This document shows positions 1-7,610 of a stretch of 11,884 bases of DNA, in pieces (position 1 is the stretch's first letter; every line of letters begins with the position of its first letter). A program made the translations under genes and the position numbers. The DNA is from an uncultured Clostridium sp. GTDB lineage: Bacteria; Bacillota; Clostridia; Lachnospirales; Lachnospiraceae. The stretch covers positions 1-11,884 of the forward strand of contig CAKSBP010000068.1 in assembly GCA_934438135.1 (NCBI GenBank). The letters run 5' to 3'. The notes below the pieces were generated by a model that was not told the origin of the DNA, ran no database searches, and saw nothing but the letters and a program-made list of their open reading frames with translations.

Positions 1-255
1 AGAAACTCAGGACAGCCAACTTTTTTCATGGCGTTTTGTGCCTTGAGTGAAGCGAAAGGAATGGATATAAAAATGGATGAATCTTCATTTTTAACGTATG
101 TGGATGCTGCTTTACATGCAGGGGCATCTGGTGTTTCAGCAGGAAGAAATATTTTTCAAAGCAGGCACCCGGAAAAGCAGGCAGCCTGGGTAAGCGATTT
201 AGTTCATAAGAGAAAGACATTGAGTGAAATATTGAAAAACATAAAATTGGAGTGA
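1..255 (+). CDS. Class I aldolase, DhnA/DeoC/LacD-like, C-terminal part (gene cut by the left edge)
   Basis: The reading frame is open from the first base, so only about the last 84 residues are present. The ATG at 28 lies inside the gene and has no ribosome binding site in front of it. The segment AGASGVSAGRNIFQ matches the phosphate-binding strand-loop near the C-terminus of DhnA-type class I (Schiff-base) aldolases, the (beta/alpha)8 fold family that includes archaeal-type fructose-bisphosphate aldolase, LsrF and aminodideoxy-heptulosonate synthases. The preceding stretch FLTYVDAALHAG fits the helix before that strand. The catalytic lysine is outside the window, so substrate cannot be assigned. 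The tail is charged and helical. The next gene starts 4 bp after the stop, so the two are almost certainly co-transcribed and translationally coupled. Family call is fairly sure; exact reaction is not. Confidence 0.75.
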   Translation, partial: RNSGQPTFFMAFCALSEAKGMDIKMDESSFLTYVDAALHAGASGVSAGRNIFQSRHPEKQAAWVSDLVHKRKTLSEILKNIKLE

Positions 256-259
256 TGGG

Positions 260-1840
260 ATGAGAGTACAAATTATTAATTTGTATTATGCAAAGGTAAA
301 AGATAAAAAGGATTTTGATAATGACTATGAAAATCTGGACAATAATGATATTGGAAGGGTTTATGCATTTATCAAGCGAAATAGGGTTCCTGTTCAGTTA
401 GAATATATAAACTGTCAGGCACCCAAAGAGGAATTTGATAAAGTGGATTTAGATGCAGGTGTCATTTTGCTGTATGGTGACAATACCTGTCGTGAAGCGG
501 CTTATGTTCTGGCAGAAAAACTAAAAGAAGTAAAACCAGAAGGTGTGATTGGAATGAGCGGCCGGTTTGCTACAGAAGCAGGTGACCCAATTTTAAATGA
601 TTGTAAAGAGATGGACTTTATTTTGATGGGATATCCAGAGTATCCATTTTTAGATGTTATTAAAGGTTTGGAAAAAGGAAAAACCATTGAAGAAATCGGT
701 GCAGAAAATGAAACAGTGAAAACTCAGAAGTATCGGGAAAACAAAATATTCTGTAACACCGATATTAATCTGTTTCCATGGGCAGACAGAAGTTATCTGA
801 AATATGAGCACGGAATGACAGCGTATTTGTGTGGCTCTCAGGGATGTATGGGAAACTGCAGTTTCTGCCGTATTTCCAACCATAACATGAAATGGTCTGG
901 AAGAAGTCCTCAGGATATTGCAAATGAAATTATTCATATTTATGAAACGACAGGAATTAAGTTTTTTGCTCTCAAAGACTGCAGTATGGAGGATCCGGGA
1001 GAAATTGGAAAAGAACGGCTGAAACAGCTGTGTCTTTCTCTTTTAGAATATCCAGTACGTTTTGGATTCCGTGGTTATATCCGGGCAGAGTCCTTCCACG
1101 ATACACCAGAAGATATTGAAATCATCAAACTGCTTTATGAGGCAGGATTCCGTGTTATTCTGATTGGAATTGAGGCAGGAAATGATGATGATTTGATTTA
1201 TTATAACAAACGTGCCAGGACGGAAAATAATGAAGAAGCGATTCGTCTGTTCCGAAAATGTGGAATTGATCCAATTTACGGATTTATTATGATGAACCCC
1301 CATTCTAACGCCGAACGAATGAAAAAGAATTTTGAGTTCCTTGTAAGATACAAAGATTTTCATTTGGATGACTATATCAATGCCTTGCGTATTTTTTATA
1401 ATACTCCGATTTTCCATCAGCTGATGGAAGAAGGATTATTGGAGGATTCCATGGATTATAAAGAATACTATGATTATAAATTCGAAGATCCTTATGTAAA
1501 AACAGTATTTGATTTTACCAGGGAATATTTCCACGAAAAGAAAGATTTGACCGTAAAGGATTTGGATTTCTGGGATACAATTCATCTATTTTATCGAATG
1601 AAATCTACGGTTGGTGATTTAGGAAAGACCGGTGAAGAAATGGAAGCACTGAAAGTGAATCTTGCTGATCGTATGGCAGAGTATTTTGAACCGCTTTATA
1701 TGCGTTGTGATATGGATGAATGTAAGAAGAATTATGCTGTATTTAAAGAAGATATGATGAAATTGTATGATGAGGCAGAAAACCTGAAGTTAAGACTCCT
1801 ACGAATTCATTTAAAATCAGCAATGCAAGACAAAAAGTAA
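260..1840 (+). CDS. Radical SAM protein with N-terminal cobalamin-binding-like domain (526 aa), function unknown
   Basis: Residues about 60-150 resemble the Rossmann-like B12-binding domain found before many radical SAM cores (GVILLYGDN, then VIGMSGRFATEAG, then DFILMGYPEYPF). I see no DxHxxG cobalamin-ligand motif, so any cobalamin would bind base-off without a histidine ligand, or the domain may have lost binding. The radical SAM core follows, with the CxxxCxxC iron-sulfur motif at C196, C200 and C203 (GCMGNCSFC) and later barrel strands such as FRVILIGIEAGNDD and DPIYGFIMMNP. About 150 C-terminal residues are acidic, helical and unrecognised. The start is supported by GGAG at 249-252, 7 nt upstream. 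The enzyme should make a 5'-deoxyadenosyl radical, and this class often does methylations, ring changes or C-C bond steps on small molecules. Substrate cannot be told. It follows the aldolase gene by 4 bp, suggesting one pathway. No terminator is evident after it. Confidence 0.85.
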   Translation: MRVQIINLYYAKVKDKKDFDNDYENLDNNDIGRVYAFIKRNRVPVQLEYINCQAPKEEFDKVDLDAGVILLYGDNTCREAAYVLAEKLKEVKPEGVIGMSGRFATEAGDPILNDCKEMDFILMGYPEYPFLDVIKGLEKGKTIEEIGAENETVKTQKYRENKIFCNTDINLFPWADRSYLKYEHGMTAYLCGSQGCMGNCSFCRISNHNMKWSGRSPQDIANEIIHIYETTGIKFFALKDCSMEDPGEIGKERLKQLCLSLLEYPVRFGFRGYIRAESFHDTPEDIEIIKLLYEAGFRVILIGIEAGNDDDLIYYNKRARTENNEEAIRLFRKCGIDPIYGFIMMNPHSNAERMKKNFEFLVRYKDFHLDDYINALRIFYNTPIFHQLMEEGLLEDSMDYKEYYDYKFEDPYVKTVFDFTREYFHEKKDLTVKDLDFWDTIHLFYRMKSTVGDLGKTGEEMEALKVNLADRMAEYFEPLYMRCDMDECKKNYAVFKEDMMKLYDEAENLKLRLLRIHLKSAMQDKK

Positions 1841-1910
1841 AGAAATAGCTGCTGCTCACAACTTACTACCTCGAACCAAACATATCACGCAAAATCAAAA
1901 TACCTTCCTT

Positions 1911-1924
1911 TGAAATCTGTTATA
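1911..1924 (+). promoter_or_regulatory. Possible cre (CcpA operator) overlapping the -10 box
   Basis: TGAAATCTGTTATA compared with the cre consensus TGWAANCGNTNWCA matches 9 of the 11 specified positions, missing the central G and the C near the end. It overlaps the -10 hexamer, where CcpA binding would block transcription, as expected for a secreted polysaccharidase operon in a Firmicute. Such AT-rich near matches occur by chance, so confidence is low. Confidence 0.25.
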
Positions 1925-1926
1925 AT
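1918..1926 (+). promoter_or_regulatory. Extended -10 sigma-A promoter for the mannanase/esterase operon
   Basis: TGTTATAAT is a perfect TATAAT -10 hexamer (1921-1926) with an upstream TGn extension (1918-1920). The position 17 nt upstream (1898-1903, AAATAC) is a poor -35, which extended -10 promoters can tolerate. Transcription would start near 1933 and give a leader of roughly 60 nt. Confidence 0.6.
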
Positions 1927-1982
1927 AAAATGGATATCAAGTCACTAAAAAGGGGGAAGCAATAATTACACACAAAATTCTA

Positions 1983-1988
1983 AGGAGG
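1983..1988 (+). promoter_or_regulatory. Ribosome binding site deciding the mannanase start
   Basis: AGGAGG lies 7 nt before the ATG at 1996 and only 4 nt before the in-frame TTG at 1993. The spacing favours the ATG. Confidence 0.85.
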
Positions 1989-1995
1989 TATTTTG

Positions 1996-4900
1996 ATGAA
2001 ACACTTAAAGAGGGTACTGGTGCTTTTATTAGCAGTTGCCATGGTATTTACATTTGTACCAGAAACTGCTTTTGTAAAGGCTGCGTCATCCACTACATCG
2101 GATGAAACTTACGGTTTTCATGTAAGTGGTTCTAAATTATTAGATGCCAATGGAAACCAGTTCATTATGCGTGGTATTAATCATGCACATACCTGGTTTA
2201 AAGACCAGTCCACAACCACATTAAAAGCACTGGCTGCTGACGGATGCAATACGGTTAGAATCGTATTATCCAATGGAAAAAGGTGGTCAAAAGACGATTT
2301 AAGCACTGTAAAAAGCTTAATCGCTCAATGTAAAGAATTAAAAATGATTGCTGTATTGGAAGTACATGATGCAACAGGAAGCAACAATGTTTCAGATCTA
2401 CTCGCAGCAGCTGATTATTTTGTAGAAATGAAAAATGCTTTAATTGGAAATGAAGCATATGTTATTGTCAACATTGCAAATGAATGGTATGGAGACTGGG
2501 CAGTAGAAACCTGGAAATCCGGTAACATTCAGGCAATTAAAGAACTTCGTAATGCAGGAATTAAAAATACCATTATGATTGATGCGGCAGGATGGGGACA
2601 GTATCCAGCATCGATTGCACAAGGTGGAAAAGAAGTATTCGCTGCGGATGAACTTGGAAATACCATGTTCTCCACACATATGTATGAATATGCAGGCGGC
2701 AGTGAAACAATGGTTAAGAACAACATTGATTCTGTTGCAAAAACTGGACTCTGCCAGGTAATAGGTGAGTTTGGCTGGAAACATACCGATGGAGATGTTG
2801 CAGAAGAAACCATTATGAGTTACTGCCAGGAAAAAGGAATTGGCTATATGGCTTGGTCCTGGAAAGGAAATGGCGGTGGAGTTGAATTCTTAGACCTTTC
2901 CAATGACTGGGCAGGAAACAGTTTATCTGACTGGGGCGATGAAGTTGTAAATGGTACATATGGTCTGAAAGCAACTGCAAAGACCTGTTCGGTATTTGAC
3001 AGCAGTGCCACAGTAAAACCGGTGGAAACTACGCAGAATGCCACAGTAACACCAGAGATTACACAGCCAGCTGTGACAAGTGAAGCACCAGCAACTACGG
3101 AAGCAGCTGTAACGACTCAGATACCAACAGGAACTATTTCTTTATTCTCTGGTTCCAAAGAGGCAGGAAACTGGAGTCAGGCAGTTACTCTGGATACGGT
3201 AAAAAATAGTGGAACATTTGACCCTTCTATGATTTCCAAAGATGGGTATTTTACCGTTACTTATACAGGAGAAAAAGGTGCCGTTCAGTTAGTTTTCCAG
3301 AGCTGGTCGGGCGGAGCAGGATGGGCTCAGGTAAATCCAAACGAAACTTCTGAAAATGCAGAGGGAACTTATACATCTAAATTTACATACAGCGATATTA
3401 CCGCTGCTTATGGTACCGACTTTTCAGGTTTAGATAGAGTTTATGTCAGTGCAGGAAATGGTTCTATTACAGTGAAATCCATGGACTATGTAACTGGAAG
3501 GGATGCCGGTGAAAGTGTAATGCCAACTCAGTCTACAGAACCAGAAGAAAGTATTGCACCATCTCAGTCTGCTGCACCAGAGGAAAGTGTTGTACCTACG
3601 GAAACAACTGTACCAGATGATAAGAATGGTTCTGTTTATTTTGAAGGTTCCAAAGAAGTTGGTTCCTGGTCAAATGCATTGGAATTAACAACGGTAAAAG
3701 ACAATGGAGATTTTGACCCAAGTGATATTACGAAAGACGGATATTTTGCGGTTACTTATACAGGAACAAGAAACTGCATCCAGATGATTTTCCAGAGCTG
3801 GTCGGGTGGCGGAAACTGGTGTGTTGCAGCACCAAGCAAAATAAGGACTAACAATGATGGAAGTTATACCGCAGTATTTGATTATGATACTATCAGCGGA
3901 GTTTATGGAACAAGCTATTCTTTATTGGACAAAGTTTACATTCAAGTAAAAGAAGGAAGTATTGTTTTAAAATCTGTTTCATACTGCTCTAAAAACAAAA
4001 CAGAAAGTTCAGAAACACCAGCACCATCCGAAACAGTAAGTCAGACACCAAGCACAGAACCTACTCAGACAACAGTTCCAGACGATGAATCAGCAGAGAG
4101 AACCTGCGTGGCAGATGACTCTCATGTAAAAGTAATCGGAAGAACTTATTTTGACGAAGACGGAGAACGTTGGATTTCTCAGTCTGCATCTGGAATTGAA
4201 TTTAAGTTCACAGGAACAAAAGCAGCAGTTACGTTATTAGGAGATGCAGCAGCAGAGACAGGTTCCGACAGCAACCGTGCCAGATATGCCGTTTATGTAA
4301 ATGGCGAATTAGTTGAGGATTCTATGTTAGACGCATCGGAAAAAACAGTAGATGTATTTAACAGCACTTCTTCCAAAGAAGTAACGGTTCGCATTGTGAA
4401 ATTATCAGAATGTGCATCTTCTTCCTTTGGTATTAAAAATATTACCGTAACAGCAGCTAGTGATATTCAGCCAACGGCTGCCAAAGCACATAAAATTGAA
4501 TTTATTGGAGATTCCATTACCTGTGGCTACGGAATTGATGATGAAAATATCAATGGCGGATTTAAAAACTCCACAGAAAATGCATTGAAAACATATGCCT
4601 ATAAAACGGCAGAAGCGTTAGATGCTGATTACAGCATGTTTTCTATCAGTGGATGGGGTGTTATTTCAGGATATACAGGAAATGGAACAGCAAATACAGA
4701 TTCTTTAATTCCACCAGTATATGATAAAGTAGCATTTTCTTGGGGAAATTTAGGGGACGGTGTAAGCCCTCAGACAGTTCCATGGGATTTTGAGAAGAAT
4801 CAGCCGGATGCGGTAGTGATTAATTTAGGCACTAATGATAATTCTTATGTAAGCGGGGATAACGCAAAGAAAACAGAATTTATAAAAGGATATGTAGATT

Positions 4901-5163
4901 TTCTGAAACAGATTCGTGAAAAGAATCCAAATGCAACGATTTTCTGTACACTTGGAATTATGGGAGCTGATTTATATCCACAGATTCAGGAGGCTGCAGC
5001 ACAGTATACGGAGAAAACAGGTGATTCTAACATTTACTGTATGCAGTTTGATGTACAGCAGATGAGCGATGGAATCTGCGTAGACTGGCATCCATCTGAG
5101 GCAACAAATGTAAAAGCGGCCACAAAACTGACTTCTTATATGAAGAAAGTTATGGGGTGGTAA
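1996..5163 (+). CDS. Secreted GH5 beta-mannanase with two binding-like modules and a CE2-type acetylesterase (1055 aa)
   Basis: An extracellular bifunctional enzyme for acetylated beta-mannan. Residues 1-30 are a signal peptide (MKHLKR, hydrophobic core, cleavage near VKA-AS). Residues about 37-335 closely match GH5 subfamily 8 bacterial mannanases as I recall them from alkaliphilic Bacillus (GFHVSG, MRGINHAHTWF, LEVHDATG, AAGWGQYPAS, AWSWKGN). The acid/base is E163 in NEW and the nucleophile E258 in GEFG. After a Thr-rich linker come two related modules of about 120 residues (380-499 and 546-664), each with an FQSWSGG motif. An acidic Ser/Pro/Thr linker then leads to the CE2 part: a jelly-roll from about 699, then an SGNH hydrolase domain with S840 in GDSIT, GTND at 945-948 and DWHP with H1032. 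No dockerin, SLH or LPXTG signal was seen, so it is probably released or held by its binding modules. First gene of a two-gene operon. Mannanase is sure; acetyl-mannan as the esterase target is inferred from the fusion. Confidence 0.93.
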   Translation: MKHLKRVLVLLLAVAMVFTFVPETAFVKAASSTTSDETYGFHVSGSKLLDANGNQFIMRGINHAHTWFKDQSTTTLKALAADGCNTVRIVLSNGKRWSKDDLSTVKSLIAQCKELKMIAVLEVHDATGSNNVSDLLAAADYFVEMKNALIGNEAYVIVNIANEWYGDWAVETWKSGNIQAIKELRNAGIKNTIMIDAAGWGQYPASIAQGGKEVFAADELGNTMFSTHMYEYAGGSETMVKNNIDSVAKTGLCQVIGEFGWKHTDGDVAEETIMSYCQEKGIGYMAWSWKGNGGGVEFLDLSNDWAGNSLSDWGDEVVNGTYGLKATAKTCSVFDSSATVKPVETTQNATVTPEITQPAVTSEAPATTEAAVTTQIPTGTISLFSGSKEAGNWSQAVTLDTVKNSGTFDPSMISKDGYFTVTYTGEKGAVQLVFQSWSGGAGWAQVNPNETSENAEGTYTSKFTYSDITAAYGTDFSGLDRVYVSAGNGSITVKSMDYVTGRDAGESVMPTQSTEPEESIAPSQSAAPEESVVPTETTVPDDKNGSVYFEGSKEVGSWSNALELTTVKDNGDFDPSDITKDGYFAVTYTGTRNCIQMIFQSWSGGGNWCVAAPSKIRTNNDGSYTAVFDYDTISGVYGTSYSLLDKVYIQVKEGSIVLKSVSYCSKNKTESSETPAPSETVSQTPSTEPTQTTVPDDESAERTCVADDSHVKVIGRTYFDEDGERWISQSASGIEFKFTGTKAAVTLLGDAAAETGSDSNRARYAVYVNGELVEDSMLDASEKTVDVFNSTSSKEVTVRIVKLSECASSSFGIKNITVTAASDIQPTAAKAHKIEFIGDSITCGYGIDDENINGGFKNSTENALKTYAYKTAEALDADYSMFSISGWGVISGYTGNGTANTDSLIPPVYDKVAFSWGNLGDGVSPQTVPWDFEKNQPDAVVINLGTNDNSYVSGDNAKKTEFIKGYVDFLKQIREKNPNATIFCTLGIMGADLYPQIQEAAAQYTEKTGDSNIYCMQFDVQQMSDGICVDWHPSEATNVKAATKLTSYMKKVMGW

Positions 5164-5177
5164 GGTTAATAAAAAAT

Positions 5178-5182
5178 GGAGG
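5178..5182 (+). promoter_or_regulatory. Ribosome binding site deciding the start of the second esterase gene
   Basis: GGAGG sits 7 nt before the ATG at 5190. An in-frame GTG at 5157 overlaps the end of the previous gene and would add 11 residues before a normal signal peptide, so it is rejected. Confidence 0.85.
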
Positions 5183-5189
5183 TAGTATT

Positions 5190-7385
5190 ATGAGAAAGTT
5201 TAAGAAGTTCTGGGCTGTCAGCATGGCAATGGTTATGGCAGTATCTTTTATGCCGCAAAGTCCATGTGCAGTGATAACCGGAAAGACAGCAGTGTTTGCC
5301 GCCGAAAAAGATGCAGATGTAAATTTATTCAGTGGTTCTAAAACAGCATCTGCCTGGACACAGGTGATTACATGGGATGCGGTAAAGAATAACGGAACGT
5401 TCAATCCATCTGTAATTACAGAGGGTGGATATTTTCAGGCCACTTATACGGGAGACAAAGATGGTCTTCAGATGATTTTCCAGAGCTGGACAGGCGGAGC
5501 TGGATGGGCGATTGTAACACCATCTAAAGTAACCAGGAACAGTGATGGAAGCTACATTGCTAAATTTAATTATGACGATATTGTAAAAATCTATGGTTCT
5601 GATTTTTCAACGTTAGACCGTTTATATTTTAATACAACAACGGGCACAATTACATTAACATCTTTTGATTACATAGCAGATGAGGAGGTGGCTACAGAAG
5701 CTCCAGTCACCACAGAAAGCCAGACGACACAGCCAAGCAAAGAACCCAGTGAAGTTCCAAGTGAATCTACAGCACCAAGCGAGAAACCAAGTGTGACACC
5801 AAGCAAAGAACCAAGTGTAGAGCCAAGCAAAGAACCAAGTGCAGCTCCAACGCCATCCACAACACCTTCTGAGGCGAATATAATCAGTTTATACAGTGGT
5901 TCACTGGATATTCCTGCTAACACACAGGGATATAATATTAAAACGAAGAAAAATGGTGGAATATTCGATACTTCTGTTATGAACGAGGATGGATATTTTA
6001 AAGTAAACTATACGCAGACTGGAAGCAGCTTAAGATTAATTTTCCAGAGCTGGTCCGGTGGCGGTGCATGGTGCACGGCAGCTCCAACCGCTGTAAAGAA
6101 AAATTCTTATAAAAATTATACAGCAGTATTTGACTATGATACAATTGCAGCCATTTATGGCACAAAATTTGACTGTCTGGATGGAATTCATGTATTAACT
6201 ACAACAGGTCCTATTACAATCACATCCATTGATTACGTAACAAGTGGTGCACAGGCAGCTGTTGATGCCGCAAATGCAAAAGACCCAATCCCGAGCATTG
6301 AGCCGCCTTTTGTAGAGGGGGAATTAGCAGAAAGAACCTGCCAGGCAGACGAATCTCATGTAAAAGTTATGGGAAGAACCTATGTAGATGCATCTGGTGA
6401 CCGTTGGTTTACAAATACAGATTCTGGTGCGGAGTTTACCTTTACAGGAACGAAAGCATCTGTTATCGTAAAAACAAGTGATCCTGATGCAGGAAACAAT
6501 GCGGCCAGACTTGGCATTTTTGTGAATGGTAAACTAGTAAAAGATGTTATGATGGATGAAGCAGAAAAGACCATCGATTTCTTTGAAAGCGACAGTAAAG
6601 AGGCCGTAACTGTTCGTATTATCAAATTATCCGAATCTCCATTTGCTCCACTTGCAATCAGCGGTATTACCGTAACTTCTACGGATGAAATTGCACCTGC
6701 AGCAGCAAAAGCACATAAAATTGAATTTATTGGTGACTCCATTACCTGTGGTTATGGTGTAGATGATGAAAATGTAAATGGTGGATTTAAGACAGCAACA
6801 GAAAATGGTTCTAAAACATATGCATATAAAACAGCAGAAGCATTAGGTGCTGATTACAGTATGATTGCAGCCAGTGGTTTTGGTGTTCTTTCTGGATATA
6901 CATCTGGAACATTAAATACAACACAGACAATTCCACAATATTATAACAGCTTAGGTTTTTCCTGGTATCCATTTGCAGATGGAACAGTGTCTAATGATAT
7001 AAGCTGGGATTTTGATGCATTCCAGCCAGATGCAGTTGTTATTAATCTTGGAACCAATGACCATTCTTACTGTGGAACAGATAACGCAAAGGAAGAAGCA
7101 TTTGTAGATTCTTATGTAGAGTTTTTAAAACAAATCAGAGAAAAGAATGCAAATGCCACAATTTTTTGTACATTAGGTATTATGGGACAGGAATTATATC
7201 CACAGATTGAGCAAGCGGTAGAAAAATATACAACAGCAACTGGTGATTCTAATATCACATCTATGGAATTTGATGTACAGAGTACGGACGATGGTCTTGC
7301 AGTAGACTGGCATCCAACAGAAAAGACACATGAAAGAGCAGCCGGCGACTTAACAGATTATATGAAGATGGTTATGGGCTGGTAG
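5190..7385 (+). CDS. Secreted CE2-type acetylesterase with two binding-like modules (731 aa)
   Basis: A companion deacetylase for the mannanase encoded 26 bp upstream. Residues 1 to about 38 form a signal peptide (MRKFKK, hydrophobic core, cleavage near VFA-AE). Two modules follow, about 43-162 and 230-350, with FQSWTGG and FQSWSGG motifs. They are homologous to those of the mannanase and are separated by a repeated Pro-Ser-Lys/Glu linker. The CE2 part has a jelly-roll from about 379 to 505 and an SGNH hydrolase domain with nucleophile S517 in GDSIT, GTND at 621-624 and DWHP with D706 and H708. The protein ends in MGW, as does the first enzyme. Its whole layout equals the C-terminal two thirds of the mannanase, so it is a tandem paralogue without the GH5 domain. 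CE2 enzymes remove O-acetyl groups from plant polysaccharides, and mannan acetyl groups are the likely target here. Substrate is inferred from the neighbour. Confidence 0.9.
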   Translation: MRKFKKFWAVSMAMVMAVSFMPQSPCAVITGKTAVFAAEKDADVNLFSGSKTASAWTQVITWDAVKNNGTFNPSVITEGGYFQATYTGDKDGLQMIFQSWTGGAGWAIVTPSKVTRNSDGSYIAKFNYDDIVKIYGSDFSTLDRLYFNTTTGTITLTSFDYIADEEVATEAPVTTESQTTQPSKEPSEVPSESTAPSEKPSVTPSKEPSVEPSKEPSAAPTPSTTPSEANIISLYSGSLDIPANTQGYNIKTKKNGGIFDTSVMNEDGYFKVNYTQTGSSLRLIFQSWSGGGAWCTAAPTAVKKNSYKNYTAVFDYDTIAAIYGTKFDCLDGIHVLTTTGPITITSIDYVTSGAQAAVDAANAKDPIPSIEPPFVEGELAERTCQADESHVKVMGRTYVDASGDRWFTNTDSGAEFTFTGTKASVIVKTSDPDAGNNAARLGIFVNGKLVKDVMMDEAEKTIDFFESDSKEAVTVRIIKLSESPFAPLAISGITVTSTDEIAPAAAKAHKIEFIGDSITCGYGVDDENVNGGFKTATENGSKTYAYKTAEALGADYSMIAASGFGVLSGYTSGTLNTTQTIPQYYNSLGFSWYPFADGTVSNDISWDFDAFQPDAVVINLGTNDHSYCGTDNAKEEAFVDSYVEFLKQIREKNANATIFCTLGIMGQELYPQIEQAVEKYTTATGDSNITSMEFDVQSTDDGLAVDWHPTEKTHERAAGDLTDYMKMVMGW
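5733..5850 (+). repeat. Tandem repeats encoding the Pro-Ser-Lys-Glu linker
   Basis: The 19-nt unit CCAAGCAAAGAACCAAGTG occurs at 5799-5817 and 5823-5841, a period of 24 nt, with a one-mismatch copy at 5733-5751. It encodes repeats of the type PSKEPS[VAE]. The in-phase repeats form a flexible, probably extended linker between the two binding-like modules and are a likely site of slippage-driven length variation. Confidence 0.7.
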
Positions 7386-7610
7386 AAAAACACTTCATAG
7401 ATAGAAAATGAAGACACATCCCTGACAAAATCCATAAATCCAGCCAGGGTACTGGAAAACAGCTAAAATCGCTGATTTTCAGTAAGGCCTGAAGGAATTT
7501 ATTTTGCCAGGGATATTTTATGTTTGTGAGGGAGCTGTGTTTTATGGGAAGATTATTACACTCTTTGCGGACTCTGCCAGACAGTCATGTATCGGGGAAT
7601 GAAAGAAAAT
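7386..7610. other. Convergent intergenic region between the esterase and lysR genes
   Basis: About 225 bp lie between two converging genes. The first half contains a nested hairpin (7418-7514). The second half has no motif I recognise apart from a 33-codon open frame (7520-7621) that I do not accept as a gene. Confidence 0.6.
7418..7514. repeat. 97-nt nested imperfect hairpin, possible two-way terminator or MITE-like element
   Basis: The outer arms 7418-7431 (ATCCCTGACAAAAT) and 7501-7514 (ATTTTGCCAGGGAT) pair at 13 of 14 positions. Inside is a second stem, 7450-7463 with 7471-7484, pairing at 13 of 14 positions with one G-U and a 7-nt loop. Short complementary stretches between the two stems (AAAT/ATTT, CCA near TGG-type pairs, CAGG/CCTG) let most of the element fold into one rod. 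A T-rich stretch (TATTTTATGTTT) follows on the plus strand but no clean U-tract, so it is not a textbook terminator. Its place between converging genes suits transcription end for both. The terminal inverted repeats would also suit a small non-coding mobile repeat. Confidence 0.5.

Larger units (their letters stand above)
1841..1995. other. Intergenic region between radical SAM gene and mannanase gene
   Basis: No open reading frame and no convincing terminator hairpin was found after the radical SAM stop codon, so some read-through into the mannanase operon is possible. The region holds an extended -10 promoter, a possible catabolite-repression operator overlapping it, and a strong ribosome binding site, giving a predicted leader of about 60 nt. 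Confidence 0.6.

Noticed and set aside
5157..5189. GTG start at 5157 for the second esterase
   Set aside because: It overlaps the preceding gene, lacks its own ribosome binding site and would put 11 residues before a normal signal peptide.
5669..5923. Antisense open frame over the Pro-Ser linker, low-complexity Gly/Leu/Ser product
   Set aside because: It mirrors the repetitive linker codons of the sense gene and has no independent coding support; other antisense frames across the sense genes are shadows as well.
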